The notes: generated by a model not told the origin, from the letters alone. Shown: positions 34,468 through 44,195, counted from the first letter of the stretch. The stretch is 64,000 bases of DNA from Algirhabdus cladophorae (GCF_044772865.1 NZ_CP173029.1:1302001-1366000); one strand, 5' to 3'. Made by a program: numbers and translations.

Positions 34468-35628
34468 ATGACAACCTACGCCCATTCGGGTCCGCAAGTG
34501 CCCTATGCGTCTCGGCATGAGGCCAGTCGTGGACGTTTGGTGGCTGAGGAAGAAAGCCAGTTCCGGTCCTGTTTCCAGCGGGATCGCGACCGGATTATTC
34601 ATTCCAGCGCGTTTCGCCGCCTCAAACACAAAACGCAGGTTTTTATCGAACATGAGGGTGATTATTATCGCACCCGTCTGACCCATTCTATCGAAGTGGC
34701 TCAAGTGGCACGGACGATTGCAGGCACATTAGGGCTAAACCAAGAACTGACCGAGGCCGTCGCATTGGCCCATGATCTGGGGCATACGCCTTTTGGTCAC
34801 ACGGGCGAGGATGCGATGCACGTCCTTATGGCGCCTTATGGCGGGTTTGATCATAACGCCCAAGCGGTGCGGATCGTGACACGGCTTGAACGGCATTATG
34901 CGGATTTTGATGGGCTGAACTTGACATGGGAAACCCTCGAGGGGCTGGCCAAGCACAATGGGCCGGTTACCGGCGATCTGCCCTATGCATTGGCCGACTA
35001 TAACACAGTGCATGATCTGGAATTGAACACCTACGCCAGCGCCGAGGCGCAAGTTGCAGCCATTGCCGATGACATCGCCTACAACAATCACGATTTGCAT
35101 GATGGGTTGCGGGCCGAGCTGTTTTCAACGGACGAGCTGGCCGAATTGCCGCTGCTGGATGCCTGTTTTGATCGGGTTGATGTACTGTACCCCGGTTTGA
35201 ATTATTACCGGCGGCGTCACGAGGCCTTGCGCAGGTTCTTTGGGGTCTTGGTCGAGGATGTCATGGCCTTTGCACAGGCTAAATTGGTGGCGCTTGATCC
35301 GCAATCGGCCCAAGATATACGCGATGCAGATCATTGTATGGCCATGTTCAGTCAGCCGGTCTTTGAGGACCTCAAAGTGATCCGCCAGTTCCTGTTTGAT
35401 CGCATGTACCGCGCACCCGAGGTGATCGAGATGCGAAAAACCGTCACCAATGTGGTGCACGAGCTGTTTCCGCTGTTTATGCAACAACCTGAATTGCTGC
35501 CCAAGCAGTGGCGCAAGGATGTGGCTGAGGTCGCGGATGAAACTGCTTTGGCCCGTATTGTGGCCGATTATATCGCAGGCATGACTGACCGATTTGCCTT
35601 GCAGGAACATGAACGGCTGCTGGGATAA
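34468..35628 (+). CDS. dgt: Deoxyguanosinetriphosphate triphosphohydrolase-like HD protein
   Basis: A 386-residue HD-domain dNTPase. Metal ligands are H73 in THSIEV, the H102-D103 pair in LAHDLGHTPFGHTGED and a later Asp in IADDIAYNNHD. The family splits dNTPs to nucleoside and triphosphate. The ATG at 34468 is chosen with GAGG upstream and an Rhodobacteraceae-like start MTTYAHSGPQVPYASRH. It precedes argS by 57 bases, opening the argS-SPOR-nagZ-scpA-scpB run. Confidence 0.92.
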   Translation: MTTYAHSGPQVPYASRHEASRGRLVAEEESQFRSCFQRDRDRIIHSSAFRRLKHKTQVFIEHEGDYYRTRLTHSIEVAQVARTIAGTLGLNQELTEAVALAHDLGHTPFGHTGEDAMHVLMAPYGGFDHNAQAVRIVTRLERHYADFDGLNLTWETLEGLAKHNGPVTGDLPYALADYNTVHDLELNTYASAEAQVAAIADDIAYNNHDLHDGLRAELFSTDELAELPLLDACFDRVDVLYPGLNYYRRRHEALRRFFGVLVEDVMAFAQAKLVALDPQSAQDIRDADHCMAMFSQPVFEDLKVIRQFLFDRMYRAPEVIEMRKTVTNVVHELFPLFMQQPELLPKQWRKDVAEVADETALARIVADYIAGMTDRFALQEHERLLG

Positions 35629-35685
35629 GTTGACCCCACTTTTATTCCTGATACACCCCTGCCAATCCCAGACAGGACAGGCCCA

Positions 35686-37428
35686 ATGAACCTTTTTGCC
35701 GATATTCGCGCCCTAGTGATCGAAACTTTGGAAACCATGCAGGCCCAAGGCACGCTGCCTTCGGGGCTTGATTTCGCCAATGTGGCGGTCGAACCCCCGC
35801 GCGATGCAGCCCATGGTGATATGGCGACCAATGCGGCCATGGTGTTGGCCAAGCCCGCCAAAATGAAGCCGCGCGATATTGCCGATGCCTTGGCTGGGTT
35901 GTTGCAGGCCGATGCACGGATCACGATTGCCGAAGTGGCCGGTCCGGGCTTTTTGAACCTGCGGCTGGATCCGGTGATTTGGCAGGGCGTTGTCAAAACT
36001 GTTCTGACGAATGAAACCTATGGCCGCTCTGATATGGGGCAGGGCAAGCGAGTGAACGTGGAATATGTCAGCGCAAACCCTACCGGGCCGTTGCACGTGG
36101 GCCACACGCGGGGCGCTGTGTTTGGCGATGCTTTGGCCAGCCTGCTGGACTATGCGGGCTTTGATGTGACGCGCGAGTATTACATCAACGATGGTGGTGC
36201 GCAGGTCGATGTTTTGGCCCGGTCCGTCTATCTGCGGTATCTCGAGGCCAATGGCCAAGAAGTGGCGTTCGAGGATGGCACGTACCCCGGTGATTATCTG
36301 ATCCCTGTGGGGAAAGCACTGGCTGCACAATATGGCGATGCTTTAGTGGGCAAGCCCGAAGCCGAGTGGCTGGATGAGCTGCGTGAGTTTTCCACGGATG
36401 CCATGATGCATCTGATCCGGCAGGATTTGGCCATGCTGGGCGTCGAGATGGATGTGTTTTATTCCGAAAAATCGCTTTACGGAACGGGCCAGATCGAAGC
36501 GGCGATTGAGGACCTCAAGGGCAAAGATCTGATCTATCGCGGCACGCTTGAGCCGCCAAAGGGCAAGCTGCCTGAGGATTGGGAAGCGCGCGAGCAAATG
36601 CTGTTCCGCTCGACCGCTCACGGCGATGACGTGGACCGGCCCATTCAGAAATCTGACGGGGCATGGACCTATTTTGCGCCAGATATCGCCTATCATTTTG
36701 ATAAGGTTTCCAGAGGCTTCGACCTTCTAATTGATGTATTTGGCGCGGATCATGGCGGCTATGTCAAACGGATGAAGGCGGCTGTCTCGGCTCTGTCGGA
36801 TGGCGAGGTGCCGCTGGATATCAAGCTGACGCAACTGGTCAAACTGTTCAAAGACGGTGCTGAATTCAAGATGTCCAAACGGGCGGGAACCTTTATCACT
36901 TTGGCCGATCTGGTTGAGCAAGTGGGCCCGGATGTGACCCGTTTTGTGATGCTGACGCGCAAGAACGACGCGCCGCTCGATTTTGATTTTGACAAGGTAA
37001 TGGAGCAATCCAAAGACAATCCTGTCTTCTATGTGCAATACGCCCACGCCCGTGTGGCATCGGTGCTGCGCAAGGGGGCTGAGGCTGGATTTGATCTGTC
37101 GCAGGACGCTTTGGCAGGCGCGGATCTTGCCCAAATGACCCACGACAGCGAGATCAAAGTCGCTCAGAAACTGGCGGAATGGCCGCGGCTGGTCGAGATT
37201 GCGGCGCGCAACAACGAACCACACCGGATCGCCTTTTACCTGTATGAATTGGCGTCGGAATTGCATGCGCTTTGGAACAAAGGCAACGAAGATCATTCCT
37301 TGCGGTTCCTCCATGACGGGCAAGAAGCCGCCAGTCAGTCGAAAATCGCCTTAATTCGTGCGGTTTCCGTTGTTATTTCAGCCGGTCTTGGTATTCTAGG
37401 CGTAGTCCCGGCAGAAGAAATGCGCTGA
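35686..37428 (+). CDS. argS: Arginine--tRNA ligase
   Basis: A 580-residue class I aminoacyl-tRNA synthetase that charges tRNA-Arg. The HIGH-type motif is NPTGPLHVGHTRG and a KMSKR motif (FKMSKRAGTF) is intact; the C-terminal anticodon-binding helical domain is complete. Length fits the bacterial family. Followed 78 bases later by a SPOR-domain gene. Confidence 0.97.
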   Translation: MNLFADIRALVIETLETMQAQGTLPSGLDFANVAVEPPRDAAHGDMATNAAMVLAKPAKMKPRDIADALAGLLQADARITIAEVAGPGFLNLRLDPVIWQGVVKTVLTNETYGRSDMGQGKRVNVEYVSANPTGPLHVGHTRGAVFGDALASLLDYAGFDVTREYYINDGGAQVDVLARSVYLRYLEANGQEVAFEDGTYPGDYLIPVGKALAAQYGDALVGKPEAEWLDELREFSTDAMMHLIRQDLAMLGVEMDVFYSEKSLYGTGQIEAAIEDLKGKDLIYRGTLEPPKGKLPEDWEAREQMLFRSTAHGDDVDRPIQKSDGAWTYFAPDIAYHFDKVSRGFDLLIDVFGADHGGYVKRMKAAVSALSDGEVPLDIKLTQLVKLFKDGAEFKMSKRAGTFITLADLVEQVGPDVTRFVMLTRKNDAPLDFDFDKVMEQSKDNPVFYVQYAHARVASVLRKGAEAGFDLSQDALAGADLAQMTHDSEIKVAQKLAEWPRLVEIAARNNEPHRIAFYLYELASELHALWNKGNEDHSLRFLHDGQEAASQSKIALIRAVSVVISAGLGILGVVPAEEMR

Positions 37429-37506
37429 TAAACAGCCACGCTGCCTGCGAACCGAGTAGTATAAGCCAGAACAGAGGCCAAAAGGTCCGCTGGCAGTGAG
37501 GCGAAT

Positions 37507-38541
37507 ATGGCAGATTTTACCTATGGCGGTCAGACGTCTGCGGATCCAAGTTCCGCAGGCTTTTCCGATATCCAATCGAAACTTGTGACATGGGCCGGGG
37601 CAGTGACCTCGCTGGCTTTGATGGTCGGTGTTGTTGTCTGGGGTGGCCAGATTGTGATGCGCGATGTCTCGGGCGTGCCTGTCGTGCAGGCCATAGATGG
37701 TCCGATGCGGGTGCAACCCAACCCAGAGGACGTTGGCGGCAAACCAGCAGCCCATCAGGGCCTTGCGGTCAATGATGTGGCCGCTGTGGGTACAGCACAA
37801 GACGCGCCGGATCGCTTGGTTTTGGCCCCCGAACCGGTAGATATCAGCGAAAATGATCCAGCGGCGGTTTTGGCGGCTTTGGTCGAAGCGGCTTCATCAG
37901 ATGCAGAGGCGGGCGAAGTGACCCCTGTGGCCGAAAGCGTGCTTACCGCTGCGATCCAAGCATCCGAAACAGGCGAAGCGACCAAACCGCCAACCCCGGC
38001 TGAATTATTGGCATTGGTCGACCAGATTGCAAATGGCATCGTGCCTTTGACCACAGCCGAACCTGCCGCTGAGGAGGGTGAAGTTGTAGCCTCGCTTGCG
38101 CCCCAAGCGGCTGACAAGCCTAAGTTCGGTTTGGCCAAATCTTTGCGGCCGCAACTGCGTCCAGCCTCGTTTAAACCTGCGGCAGTCGCCGAGCCGTCTC
38201 AACCGGTTCCAAGCGCCAGTGCCCTTGATGTGGGGGCTGCGGTGACATCCGTGATCACCAGTGGCGAGGTTGACGCCGCCAGCCTGCCTGCTGGCACGCG
38301 CTTGGTGCAGCTTGGCGCCTATGAAACGGCAGATATTGCGCGCGAGGAATGGCAACGAATTGGCACAAAATTCAGCGGCTATCTGGATGATAAATCCCGT
38401 GTGGTCCAAAAGGCCACCAGTGGTGGTCGTACCTTCTACCGCTTGCGCGCTATGGGTTTTCAGGATCTGTCGGACGCGCGCCGCTTTTGCAGCGCATTGG
38501 TGGCAGAAAACGCCGCCTGTATTCCTGTTGTGACCCGCTAG
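37507..38541 (+). CDS. SPOR-domain membrane protein
   Basis: A 344-residue bitopic protein: a short cytoplasmic head, one membrane helix (about 27-50), a long Ala/Glu/Pro-rich periplasmic linker and a C-terminal SPOR domain (about 265-344, LVQLGAYETADIAREEW...FYRLRAMGF). SPOR domains bind denuded septal peptidoglycan, so the protein probably acts at division. It is followed 1 base later by nagZ, consistent with wall metabolism. Confidence 0.88.
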   Translation: MADFTYGGQTSADPSSAGFSDIQSKLVTWAGAVTSLALMVGVVVWGGQIVMRDVSGVPVVQAIDGPMRVQPNPEDVGGKPAAHQGLAVNDVAAVGTAQDAPDRLVLAPEPVDISENDPAAVLAALVEAASSDAEAGEVTPVAESVLTAAIQASETGEATKPPTPAELLALVDQIANGIVPLTTAEPAAEEGEVVASLAPQAADKPKFGLAKSLRPQLRPASFKPAAVAEPSQPVPSASALDVGAAVTSVITSGEVDAASLPAGTRLVQLGAYETADIAREEWQRIGTKFSGYLDDKSRVVQKATSGGRTFYRLRAMGFQDLSDARRFCSALVAENAACIPVVTR

Positions 38542-38542
38542 G

Positions 38543-39544
38543 ATGGCCGCTGGCGCCTATATTCTGGGCTGTAGCGGACCGGTTCTAAGCAAAGGCGAGG
38601 CCGCATTTTTTCGCGAAGCGGATCCTTGGGGCTTTATCCTTTTTGGTCGTAACATCGTGGATCCGACACAACTGGCTGCGCTGACGGCCAGTTTGCGCGA
38701 AACAGTTGGGCGCGATGCCCCGATTTTGATCGATCAAGAGGGGGGGCGCGTGCAACGCCTTGTGCCGCCTCATTGGATCCAATGGCAGCCACCGCTCGAT
38801 CAGATGGATCAGGCGGGGCCTTTGTCTGCAGCGCGTTCGATGTTTCTGCGGTACCGTGTGATTGCAGATGAATTGCGCCGCGTTGGCATTGATGCAAACT
38901 GCGCGCCCATGGCCGATATCGCCATGCCGCAAACCCATGAGTTTTTGAAAAACCGGTGCTATGGCGCGGATGTTGTCACAGTTGTTGGGGCCGCACGGGC
39001 GGTGGCCAATGGATTGCTGGCAGGGGGTGTTTTGCCCGTACTCAAACACTTGCCCGGTCACGGGCGCGCTGTGGCCGACAGTCACTTTGAGTTGCCCCGT
39101 GTCACGGCCTCACGCGAGACGCTGTGGGATACGGATTTTGCCCCGTTCAAAGCCCTGATAGATTTGCCCATGGCGATGACGGCCCATATCGTGTTTTCTG
39201 CCTTTGACGAGGCCCCCGCCACAACCTCTGAACTGATGATGTCGCTGATCCGTACGGATATGGGATATGATGGTCTGGTGATGACCGACGATATTTCCAT
39301 GCAAGCTTTGGACGGCTCGATTGCCAGCCGCTGCACGGCGTCGATGCAGGCCGGGTGTGACGTGATTTTGCATTGCAACGGCGATATGGACGAAATGCTG
39401 GACGTGGCACAGGCCACTGGCACTTTGGGTGCGGATGCCGCCCGGCGGGCCCAAGCGGCCCTCGACCAGCGCCACGCCCCCGACGGCATTGACATAGAGG
39501 CCGCAATTGCCGAATTTGACGCGCTGATGAACGTCAATGCATAG
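38543..39544 (+). CDS. nagZ: Beta-N-acetylhexosaminidase (GH3)
   Basis: A 333-residue glycoside hydrolase family 3 enzyme that removes GlcNAc from anhydro-muropeptides in cytoplasmic wall recycling. Hallmarks: IDQEGGRVQR, KHLPGHGRAVADSH (catalytic His loop) and the nucleophile Asp in VMTDDISM. The start follows the SPOR stop by 1 base. Next to scpA with an 11-base gap. Confidence 0.93.
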   Translation: MAAGAYILGCSGPVLSKGEAAFFREADPWGFILFGRNIVDPTQLAALTASLRETVGRDAPILIDQEGGRVQRLVPPHWIQWQPPLDQMDQAGPLSAARSMFLRYRVIADELRRVGIDANCAPMADIAMPQTHEFLKNRCYGADVVTVVGAARAVANGLLAGGVLPVLKHLPGHGRAVADSHFELPRVTASRETLWDTDFAPFKALIDLPMAMTAHIVFSAFDEAPATTSELMMSLIRTDMGYDGLVMTDDISMQALDGSIASRCTASMQAGCDVILHCNGDMDEMLDVAQATGTLGADAARRAQAALDQRHAPDGIDIEAAIAEFDALMNVNA

Positions 39545-39555
39545 GCCTGCTGCAC

Positions 39556-40347
39556 ATGGATCAACCCACCCTTTCTGAAGCCTCTTCCGACCAGATCGCC
39601 GAACGGGTGGCCGCTGAGGCGCTGATCGTGGATGTGGACGGCTATGAGGGGCCGCTGGATCTGTTGCTGACCCTGTCGCGCACCCAGAAAGTGGATCTTC
39701 GCAAGATATCGGTTTTGCAATTGGCCGAGCAATATCTGGCTTTTGTCGACAAGGCCAAAGAGTTACGGATCGAATTGGCCGCGGATTATCTGGTGATGGC
39801 GGCGTGGCTGGCATTCCTGAAATCACGTCTGTTGCTGCCACCCGATCCAGCGGATGAAGGCCCCTCTGGCGAGGATTTGGCAGCGCATCTGGCGTTCCAG
39901 TTGGAGCGGTTGCAAGCAATGCGCGATGCCAGTGCCAAACTGATGGCGCGGGATCAGTTGGGGCGGGATTTCTTTGCTCGTGGGATCCCAGAAAACGTCA
40001 GCCGTGTGCGGACTGTCAAATATACCGCCACTTTGATCGACTTGATGCAAGGCTATGCGCGGATCCGCACCAAAGATGAGTTTCGCCCCTTTGTTATGGA
40101 CCGCGAGGCGATCCTGACCATGGAACAGGCGCTAGACCGGATGCGGGGGCTCATCGGATTTGCAGGTGACTGGACCGATTTGACCAGCTATTTGCCCGAA
40201 GGCTGGGAATTGGATCCGGCCAAGCGGCGTTCGGCCACGGCGGCTACTTTTGCTGCGTCTTTGGAATTGGCCAAGGCAGGGCAGGTTGAGATCCGGCAAG
40301 GCGATACATTTGCCCCTATTCAAATACGCAGAAAGTCTGACGGATGA
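39556..40347 (+). CDS. scpA: Segregation and condensation protein A
   Basis: A 263-residue kleisin subunit of the SMC-ScpAB complex that organises and segregates the chromosome. The N-terminal helical domain has the conserved YEGPLDLLLTLSRTQKVDL and the middle part links to the C-terminal winged helix. Overlaps scpB by 4 bases (ATGA). No smc gene lies in this window. Confidence 0.93.
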   Translation: MDQPTLSEASSDQIAERVAAEALIVDVDGYEGPLDLLLTLSRTQKVDLRKISVLQLAEQYLAFVDKAKELRIELAADYLVMAAWLAFLKSRLLLPPDPADEGPSGEDLAAHLAFQLERLQAMRDASAKLMARDQLGRDFFARGIPENVSRVRTVKYTATLIDLMQGYARIRTKDEFRPFVMDREAILTMEQALDRMRGLIGFAGDWTDLTSYLPEGWELDPAKRRSATAATFAASLELAKAGQVEIRQGDTFAPIQIRRKSDG

Positions 40348-41012
40348 GCGACGACACTGACCTTGCCCAAAACGAAGAACAATCGCTGTTTGAAGCCCCG
40401 CCCATGGGGGAACAAGAACGCATGGTCGAAGCGATCCTATTTGCCTCGGCTGAGGCCGTTAGCCTGCGCGAGCTGACCGCGCGCATGCCCCATGGTTCGG
40501 ATCCCGCTGAGGCCTTAGTCTATTTGCGCAAACGCTACGAAGGGCGTGGTGTGCATCTGATTAAAGTGGGGGACGCCTATGCGTTTCGCACGGCAGGGGA
40601 TTTGGGTTTCTTGATGCAAAAGGAAACCGTCGAGACCCGCAAACTGTCGCGCGCGGCAGTTGAGACCTTGGCGATCATTGCCTACCACCAGCCTGTGACG
40701 CGGGCCGAAATCGAGGAAATTCGCGGTGTGTCTGTCAGTCGTGGCACAGTGGATCAATTGATCGAAATGGAATGGATCCGCTTTGGCCGTCGGCGTATGA
40801 CGCCGGGACGGCCAGTGACTTTTGTGGTGACGCAAGAATTTCTTGATCATTTCGGCCTAGAAACGGCTCGCGACCTGCCCGGGCTTAAAGAATTGCGGGC
40901 AGCGGGGCTGTTGGAAAACCGTTTGCCGCCGGGGGCAGGTGGTCTTGATGGGCCTGGTGACGAGGACGACGACGAGGAAGATATCGATCAAAGCGAACTC
41001 TTTGAGGAGTAA
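40344..41012 (+). CDS. scpB: Segregation and condensation protein B
   Basis: A 222-residue ScpB with two winged-helix domains; the hallmark EAILFASAEAVSLREL is at the start of the first, and the second carries AVETLAIIAYHQPVTRAEIEEIRG. It binds ScpA and SMC. The last 25 residues are an acidic tail (DEDDDEEDID). Coupled to scpA by a 4-base overlap and 3 bases before the next small gene. Confidence 0.93.
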   Translation: MSDDTDLAQNEEQSLFEAPPMGEQERMVEAILFASAEAVSLRELTARMPHGSDPAEALVYLRKRYEGRGVHLIKVGDAYAFRTAGDLGFLMQKETVETRKLSRAAVETLAIIAYHQPVTRAEIEEIRGVSVSRGTVDQLIEMEWIRFGRRRMTPGRPVTFVVTQEFLDHFGLETARDLPGLKELRAAGLLENRLPPGAGGLDGPGDEDDDEEDIDQSELFEE

Positions 41013-41015
41013 AGC

Positions 41016-41225
41016 ATGGAACGACTAATCAATATGATCTTGCGCCGCTTTATGCGCAAAGCCGTCAACAAGGGCATCAATGCCGGTGCGAACCGGATGT
41101 CGGGGGGCGGCAAAAACAACCAAGATCTGACACCGGAAGAGCGCAAACAGCGCCGCCAAGTACGTCAAATGAACAAAAAAGCCCGTCAGGCAGCCAAGTT
41201 AGGCCGGCGGATGGGTAAATTTTAG
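41016..41225 (+). CDS. Small basic protein (69 aa)
   Basis: A 69-residue, highly basic protein (MERLINMILRRFMRKAVNKGINAG, then KQRRQVRQMNKKARQAAKLGRRMGKF). It starts 3 bases after scpB, so it belongs to that operon. It has no membrane segment. The sequence suggests an amphipathic, perhaps nucleic-acid-binding peptide; function unknown. A copy of the post-stop motif (41240-41262) follows. Confidence 0.7.
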   Translation: MERLINMILRRFMRKAVNKGINAGANRMSGGGKNNQDLTPEERKQRRQVRQMNKKARQAAKLGRRMGKF

Positions 41226-41239
41226 GCTTAAGGGATTTT

Positions 41240-41262
41240 GGGTAATTAAGGACTAAAGAAAC
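41240..41262 (+). other. Weak copy of the recurrent post-stop motif
   Basis: GGGTAATTAAGG followed by CTAAAGAAAC, 14 bases after the stop of the small basic gene. It is the weakest match to the motif also seen at 5669, 55428, 57211 and 62599. Confidence 0.35.
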
Positions 41263-41271
41263 CCAAAGTCC

Positions 41272-42345
41272 TCACAAGGCCTTGAAGTGTTTGGACAGTT
41301 TCAGGCCTTGGCCTTGATAGTTGGATTTTAAATCAGCGCCGTAAAGTTGGCTGGGCACTGCAGCCATTTTTTCATAGACCAATCGGCCCACGATTTGGCC
41401 ATGTTCCAGAACGAATGGGGCCTCGTGACAGCGGACTTCCAAGACACCGCGGGATCCAGCGCCACCTGCGGAATTATGGCCAAATCCGGGGTCAAAAAAG
41501 CCCGCGTAATGCACGCGAAACTCACCGACCATGGCCAAATAGGGGGCCATTTCTGCGGCGCAATCGGGGGGGATGGTCACGGCTTCTTGGCTGACCAAGA
41601 TGTAGAACGCGCCGGGATCCAGAATGATACGGCCCTCGCGGGTATGGATCGGTTCCCAGTATTCTGACGGTTCGTAAAAGGCGATGTTATCAAGGTCGAT
41701 GACGCCTGTATGGGGTTTGGCACGAAATCCAACCAAATCGCCCTGTTCCGGGCGCAGATCCACGGAAAAGCCAAGGCCTTGGTCAATGTGGGCCTGACCG
41801 GAGACGAGGGTTTCAGAGGCATGCAGATCGGTCAATTCCATGTCGGACAAGATCGATTGGCCTTTGCGGAACCGGATCTGGTTCAGGCGCATGCCCGGAC
41901 GGACCAGAACGCTGAAAGAGCGGGGGCAAATCTCGGCATAAAGGGGGCCGCTATAGCCTTCGGGAATGCGGTCAAATTCTGTGCCGCCATCGGTGATTGT
42001 TCGGGTTAGCAGGTCCAGCCGCCCAGTTGACGACTTGGCGTTGGCCACAGCTTGCACACCCTTTGGCAGATCAAGCTTTTCCATAAGGGGCACCACGTAG
42101 ACGGCGCCTTTTTCCAAGACGGCCCCATTGGTAAGATCGATCCGGTGCATTTCGAATTCAGCCAAGCGATCTGTAACCCGTGCATCAGCGCCCGCAAGGA
42201 AAGAGGCACGCACGCGGTAGGCCACAGTCCCAAGGCGTAAATCTAGGCTAGCGGGCTGAATTTGTTCGGGAATAATGGCCGGATCTGCCGTCAGTTGGCC
42301 TGCGGCAATCATGTCTTCCAACATCTGGCTTGGCAGTACACCCAT
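41272..42345 (-). CDS. dcd: 2'-deoxycytidine 5'-triphosphate deaminase (long form)
   Basis: A 357-residue double-length Dcd-type protein; converts dCTP to dUTP for dTTP synthesis. It holds two dUTPase/Dcd-like modules in tandem (each with SLDLRLG or GFSVDLRPEQ-type blocks), the length typical of this alphaproteobacterial form. The ATG at 42345 (MGVLPSQMLEDMI) is preferred over one 27 bases upstream. It starts 26 bases after the tRNA-Pro terminator. Confidence 0.88.
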   Translation of the reverse strand: MGVLPSQMLEDMIAAGQLTADPAIIPEQIQPASLDLRLGTVAYRVRASFLAGADARVTDRLAEFEMHRIDLTNGAVLEKGAVYVVPLMEKLDLPKGVQAVANAKSSTGRLDLLTRTITDGGTEFDRIPEGYSGPLYAEICPRSFSVLVRPGMRLNQIRFRKGQSILSDMELTDLHASETLVSGQAHIDQGLGFSVDLRPEQGDLVGFRAKPHTGVIDLDNIAFYEPSEYWEPIHTREGRIILDPGAFYILVSQEAVTIPPDCAAEMAPYLAMVGEFRVHYAGFFDPGFGHNSAGGAGSRGVLEVRCHEAPFVLEHGQIVGRLVYEKMAAVPSQLYGADLKSNYQGQGLKLSKHFKAL

Positions 42346-42370
42346 TAGCCGACGCTCCCTCAAATGGTGC

Positions 42371-42400
42371 AAAAACGCCCGCCGGAAGGTTCCGACGGGC
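42371..42400 (-). terminator. Rho-independent terminator of tRNA-Pro
   Basis: On the minus strand an 11-bp stem with one G-T pair (CGGAA / TTCCG core, GC-rich base) is followed by five T. It lies 10 bases after the tRNA end. Confidence 0.85.
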
Positions 42401-42409
42401 TGTTTTGAA

Positions 42410-42486
42410 TGGTCGGGCTAGCAGGACTCGAACCTGCGACCTTCCGTCCCCCAGACGGACGCGCTACCAGGCTGCGCCATAGCCCG
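42410..42486 (-). tRNA. tRNA-Pro (anticodon GGG)
   Basis: A 77-base tRNA including encoded CCA. Acceptor stem CGGGCTA / TAGCCCG, discriminator A, anticodon stem TCCGT / ACGGA with loop CTGGGGG giving anticodon GGG, T-arm with GTTCGAGTC. Reads CCC and CCU codons. Confidence 0.96.
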
Positions 42487-42546
42487 AACTGATGCGCAGT
42501 CATACTGATTTGCCAGCGCGGGGCAAGCAGGTTTTTAGGCAAAGGC

Positions 42547-43704
42547 TTAATCGCTAATCTCGAGGCGTTCGGTCAGCCTGGTCAACCGCGTATAGAGCGG
42601 GACCAACCGGGCGATTTGTTCCGGCGCGATATCAGCGGCCTGCACAAGCGTTGTGTAGGCCCCGGTGCCTGTCTGAATCGCAAAGTCAGCGGGATCGGCT
42701 GGCGTGTCGATTTGTGCAGGGCGTTGGGTCGGTTGTTCCTGAGCAGGGGGGGAGGTGTTTTGCGCGGCTGTGTCCAAAGGCGTTTCCGGCACGGCGGGTT
42801 CGCTTGGTGTTGCGTCAAAGACAGGTTCTGGTGCTGCTGGTTCCTCGGTTTGAGGTGCTGGCGCAGGTACTTCTGCGCTTGCTGCTACTTCAGGGGTTTC
42901 TGGCAGGGCAGGTTGAGGTGGCTCGGGGTCCGCTGGTGTGTCTTGGGCCGCGACCAGCGGTTCTTCACTCAAATCATCAGATGTTGGCGCATCTGCCACG
43001 GGCGGAGCAGGGGCCGGATCTACGGTTTCAACGTCTTCTGGTTCGACGTCTTTTGGTTCGACGGCGACCTCTGGTGCGGCAGCGATCTGTGGCTCAGAGT
43101 CAAGGGTCGGAGCAGGTTCCGGCTCGGGGGGTGCGTCTTGATCATTTGAGTCACTCGGTGCTGCTGCCTCTGCCTCAAGGTCTGCGGCAGGGGGCGCCGC
43201 CGGAGTTTCAGAAAAGGGAACCACCACATCGGGTGAGCGGGGGGCATACTCTTCTTCTGCGGCATCTATAACAACAGGGGCCTCGGGGACCACATCAGGC
43301 GCATCAATCGTGGTATCCTCAGCAGGGATCGCTTCCACGGGTTCCGCGGCTTTAGTCTCGCTCACTTGCTCGTCTGCCGGAGTTGCATCTGGCGGGAAAT
43401 CATCCATCAAGGTACTGGGATCACTGCCCTCAAGAGGCGGCGAGAAAGCCGCTACTGCCTGAGCACCCTCGCTGCGCAGTTTTTGCTGAACCGCCTTGAT
43501 TGTCATACCATCGACATGCAGCAAATGTTTGATGCCGGCCAACAATAGCATATCGTTGGGGCGGTAATAGCGTCTGCCACCGGCCCGTTTGACCGGTTTG
43601 ACCTGACTGAATTTACTCTCCCAGAATCGCAAGACATGGGTTGGCAGTTCCAACCAATCAGCGACTTCAGAGATTGTGCGAAAAGCGTCGGCAGATTTTG
43701 CCAT
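42547..43704 (-). CDS. MerR-like regulator with long acidic Pro/Ala tail
   Basis: A 385-residue protein. The first 75 residues are a MerR winged helix (FRTISEVADWLELPTHVLRFWESKF...RAGGRRYYRPNDM). The next 250 residues are a low-complexity tail of Pro, Ala, Glu and Asp. A short C-terminal helical part (about 350-385) follows. MerR regulators of this conserved neighbourhood sit behind ihfA. The tail may be an unstructured linker; its function is unknown. Confidence 0.85.
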   Translation of the reverse strand: MAKSADAFRTISEVADWLELPTHVLRFWESKFSQVKPVKRAGGRRYYRPNDMLLLAGIKHLLHVDGMTIKAVQQKLRSEGAQAVAAFSPPLEGSDPSTLMDDFPPDATPADEQVSETKAAEPVEAIPAEDTTIDAPDVVPEAPVVIDAAEEEYAPRSPDVVVPFSETPAAPPAADLEAEAAAPSDSNDQDAPPEPEPAPTLDSEPQIAAAPEVAVEPKDVEPEDVETVDPAPAPPVADAPTSDDLSEEPLVAAQDTPADPEPPQPALPETPEVAASAEVPAPAPQTEEPAAPEPVFDATPSEPAVPETPLDTAAQNTSPPAQEQPTQRPAQIDTPADPADFAIQTGTGAYTTLVQAADIAPEQIARLVPLYTRLTRLTERLEISD

Positions 43705-43713
43705 CAGCAGATC

Positions 43714-44016
43714 CTAGCGTTTGTTGCCGGCGGCGACCTTGTCTTTCATCAGATGCGAGGGGCGAAAGGTCAAAACGCGACGGGGGTGAATGGGTACTTC
43801 TTCGCCGGTCTTTGGGTTTCGTCCAACCCGCGCTGCCTTTGAGCGCACTGAAAACGTCCCAAATGACGAGATTTTAACCGAGTCGCCTTGGACAAGAGCA
43901 TCAGACATATGTTCCAACACACTTTCTACCAACTGTGCGGAATCGTTTCGGGATAGGCCTACTTCGCGGAACACCGCCTCGCTCAGGTCCATGCGTGTCA
44001 GTGTCTTTTCGGCCAT
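43714..44016 (-). CDS. ihfA: Integration host factor subunit alpha
   Basis: A 100-residue nucleoid protein that pairs with IhfB to bend DNA. The beta-arm motif GRNPKTGEEVPI (65-76) carries the Pro that intercalates DNA. AGGGGG lies 7-8 bases before the ATG at 44016. It precedes the MerR gene by 9 bases and follows fabH in the same direction, the standard alphaproteobacterial arrangement. Confidence 0.94.
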   Translation of the reverse strand: MAEKTLTRMDLSEAVFREVGLSRNDSAQLVESVLEHMSDALVQGDSVKISSFGTFSVRSKAARVGRNPKTGEEVPIHPRRVLTFRPSHLMKDKVAAGNKR

Positions 44017-44195
44017 TGAATCCCCCTTGGTGTTGCAGACGACCATAGGCCACGGTGAAATTCCGAGTCAATATCAATGGGTTGCTTATCTTGCCTAATG
44101 AGTGTGTGAGGTTGTGTTTGCGCAACCGAAAGGCGATAAAGCCGCGTCATTCCTGCAAATTCGGTCAATTTTGAACAGCCTATGTCCCGGGCGCG

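Noticed and set aside
42410..42486. tRNA-Pro as an integration site for an island
   Set aside because: No integrase or direct repeat of the tRNA end was seen near it.
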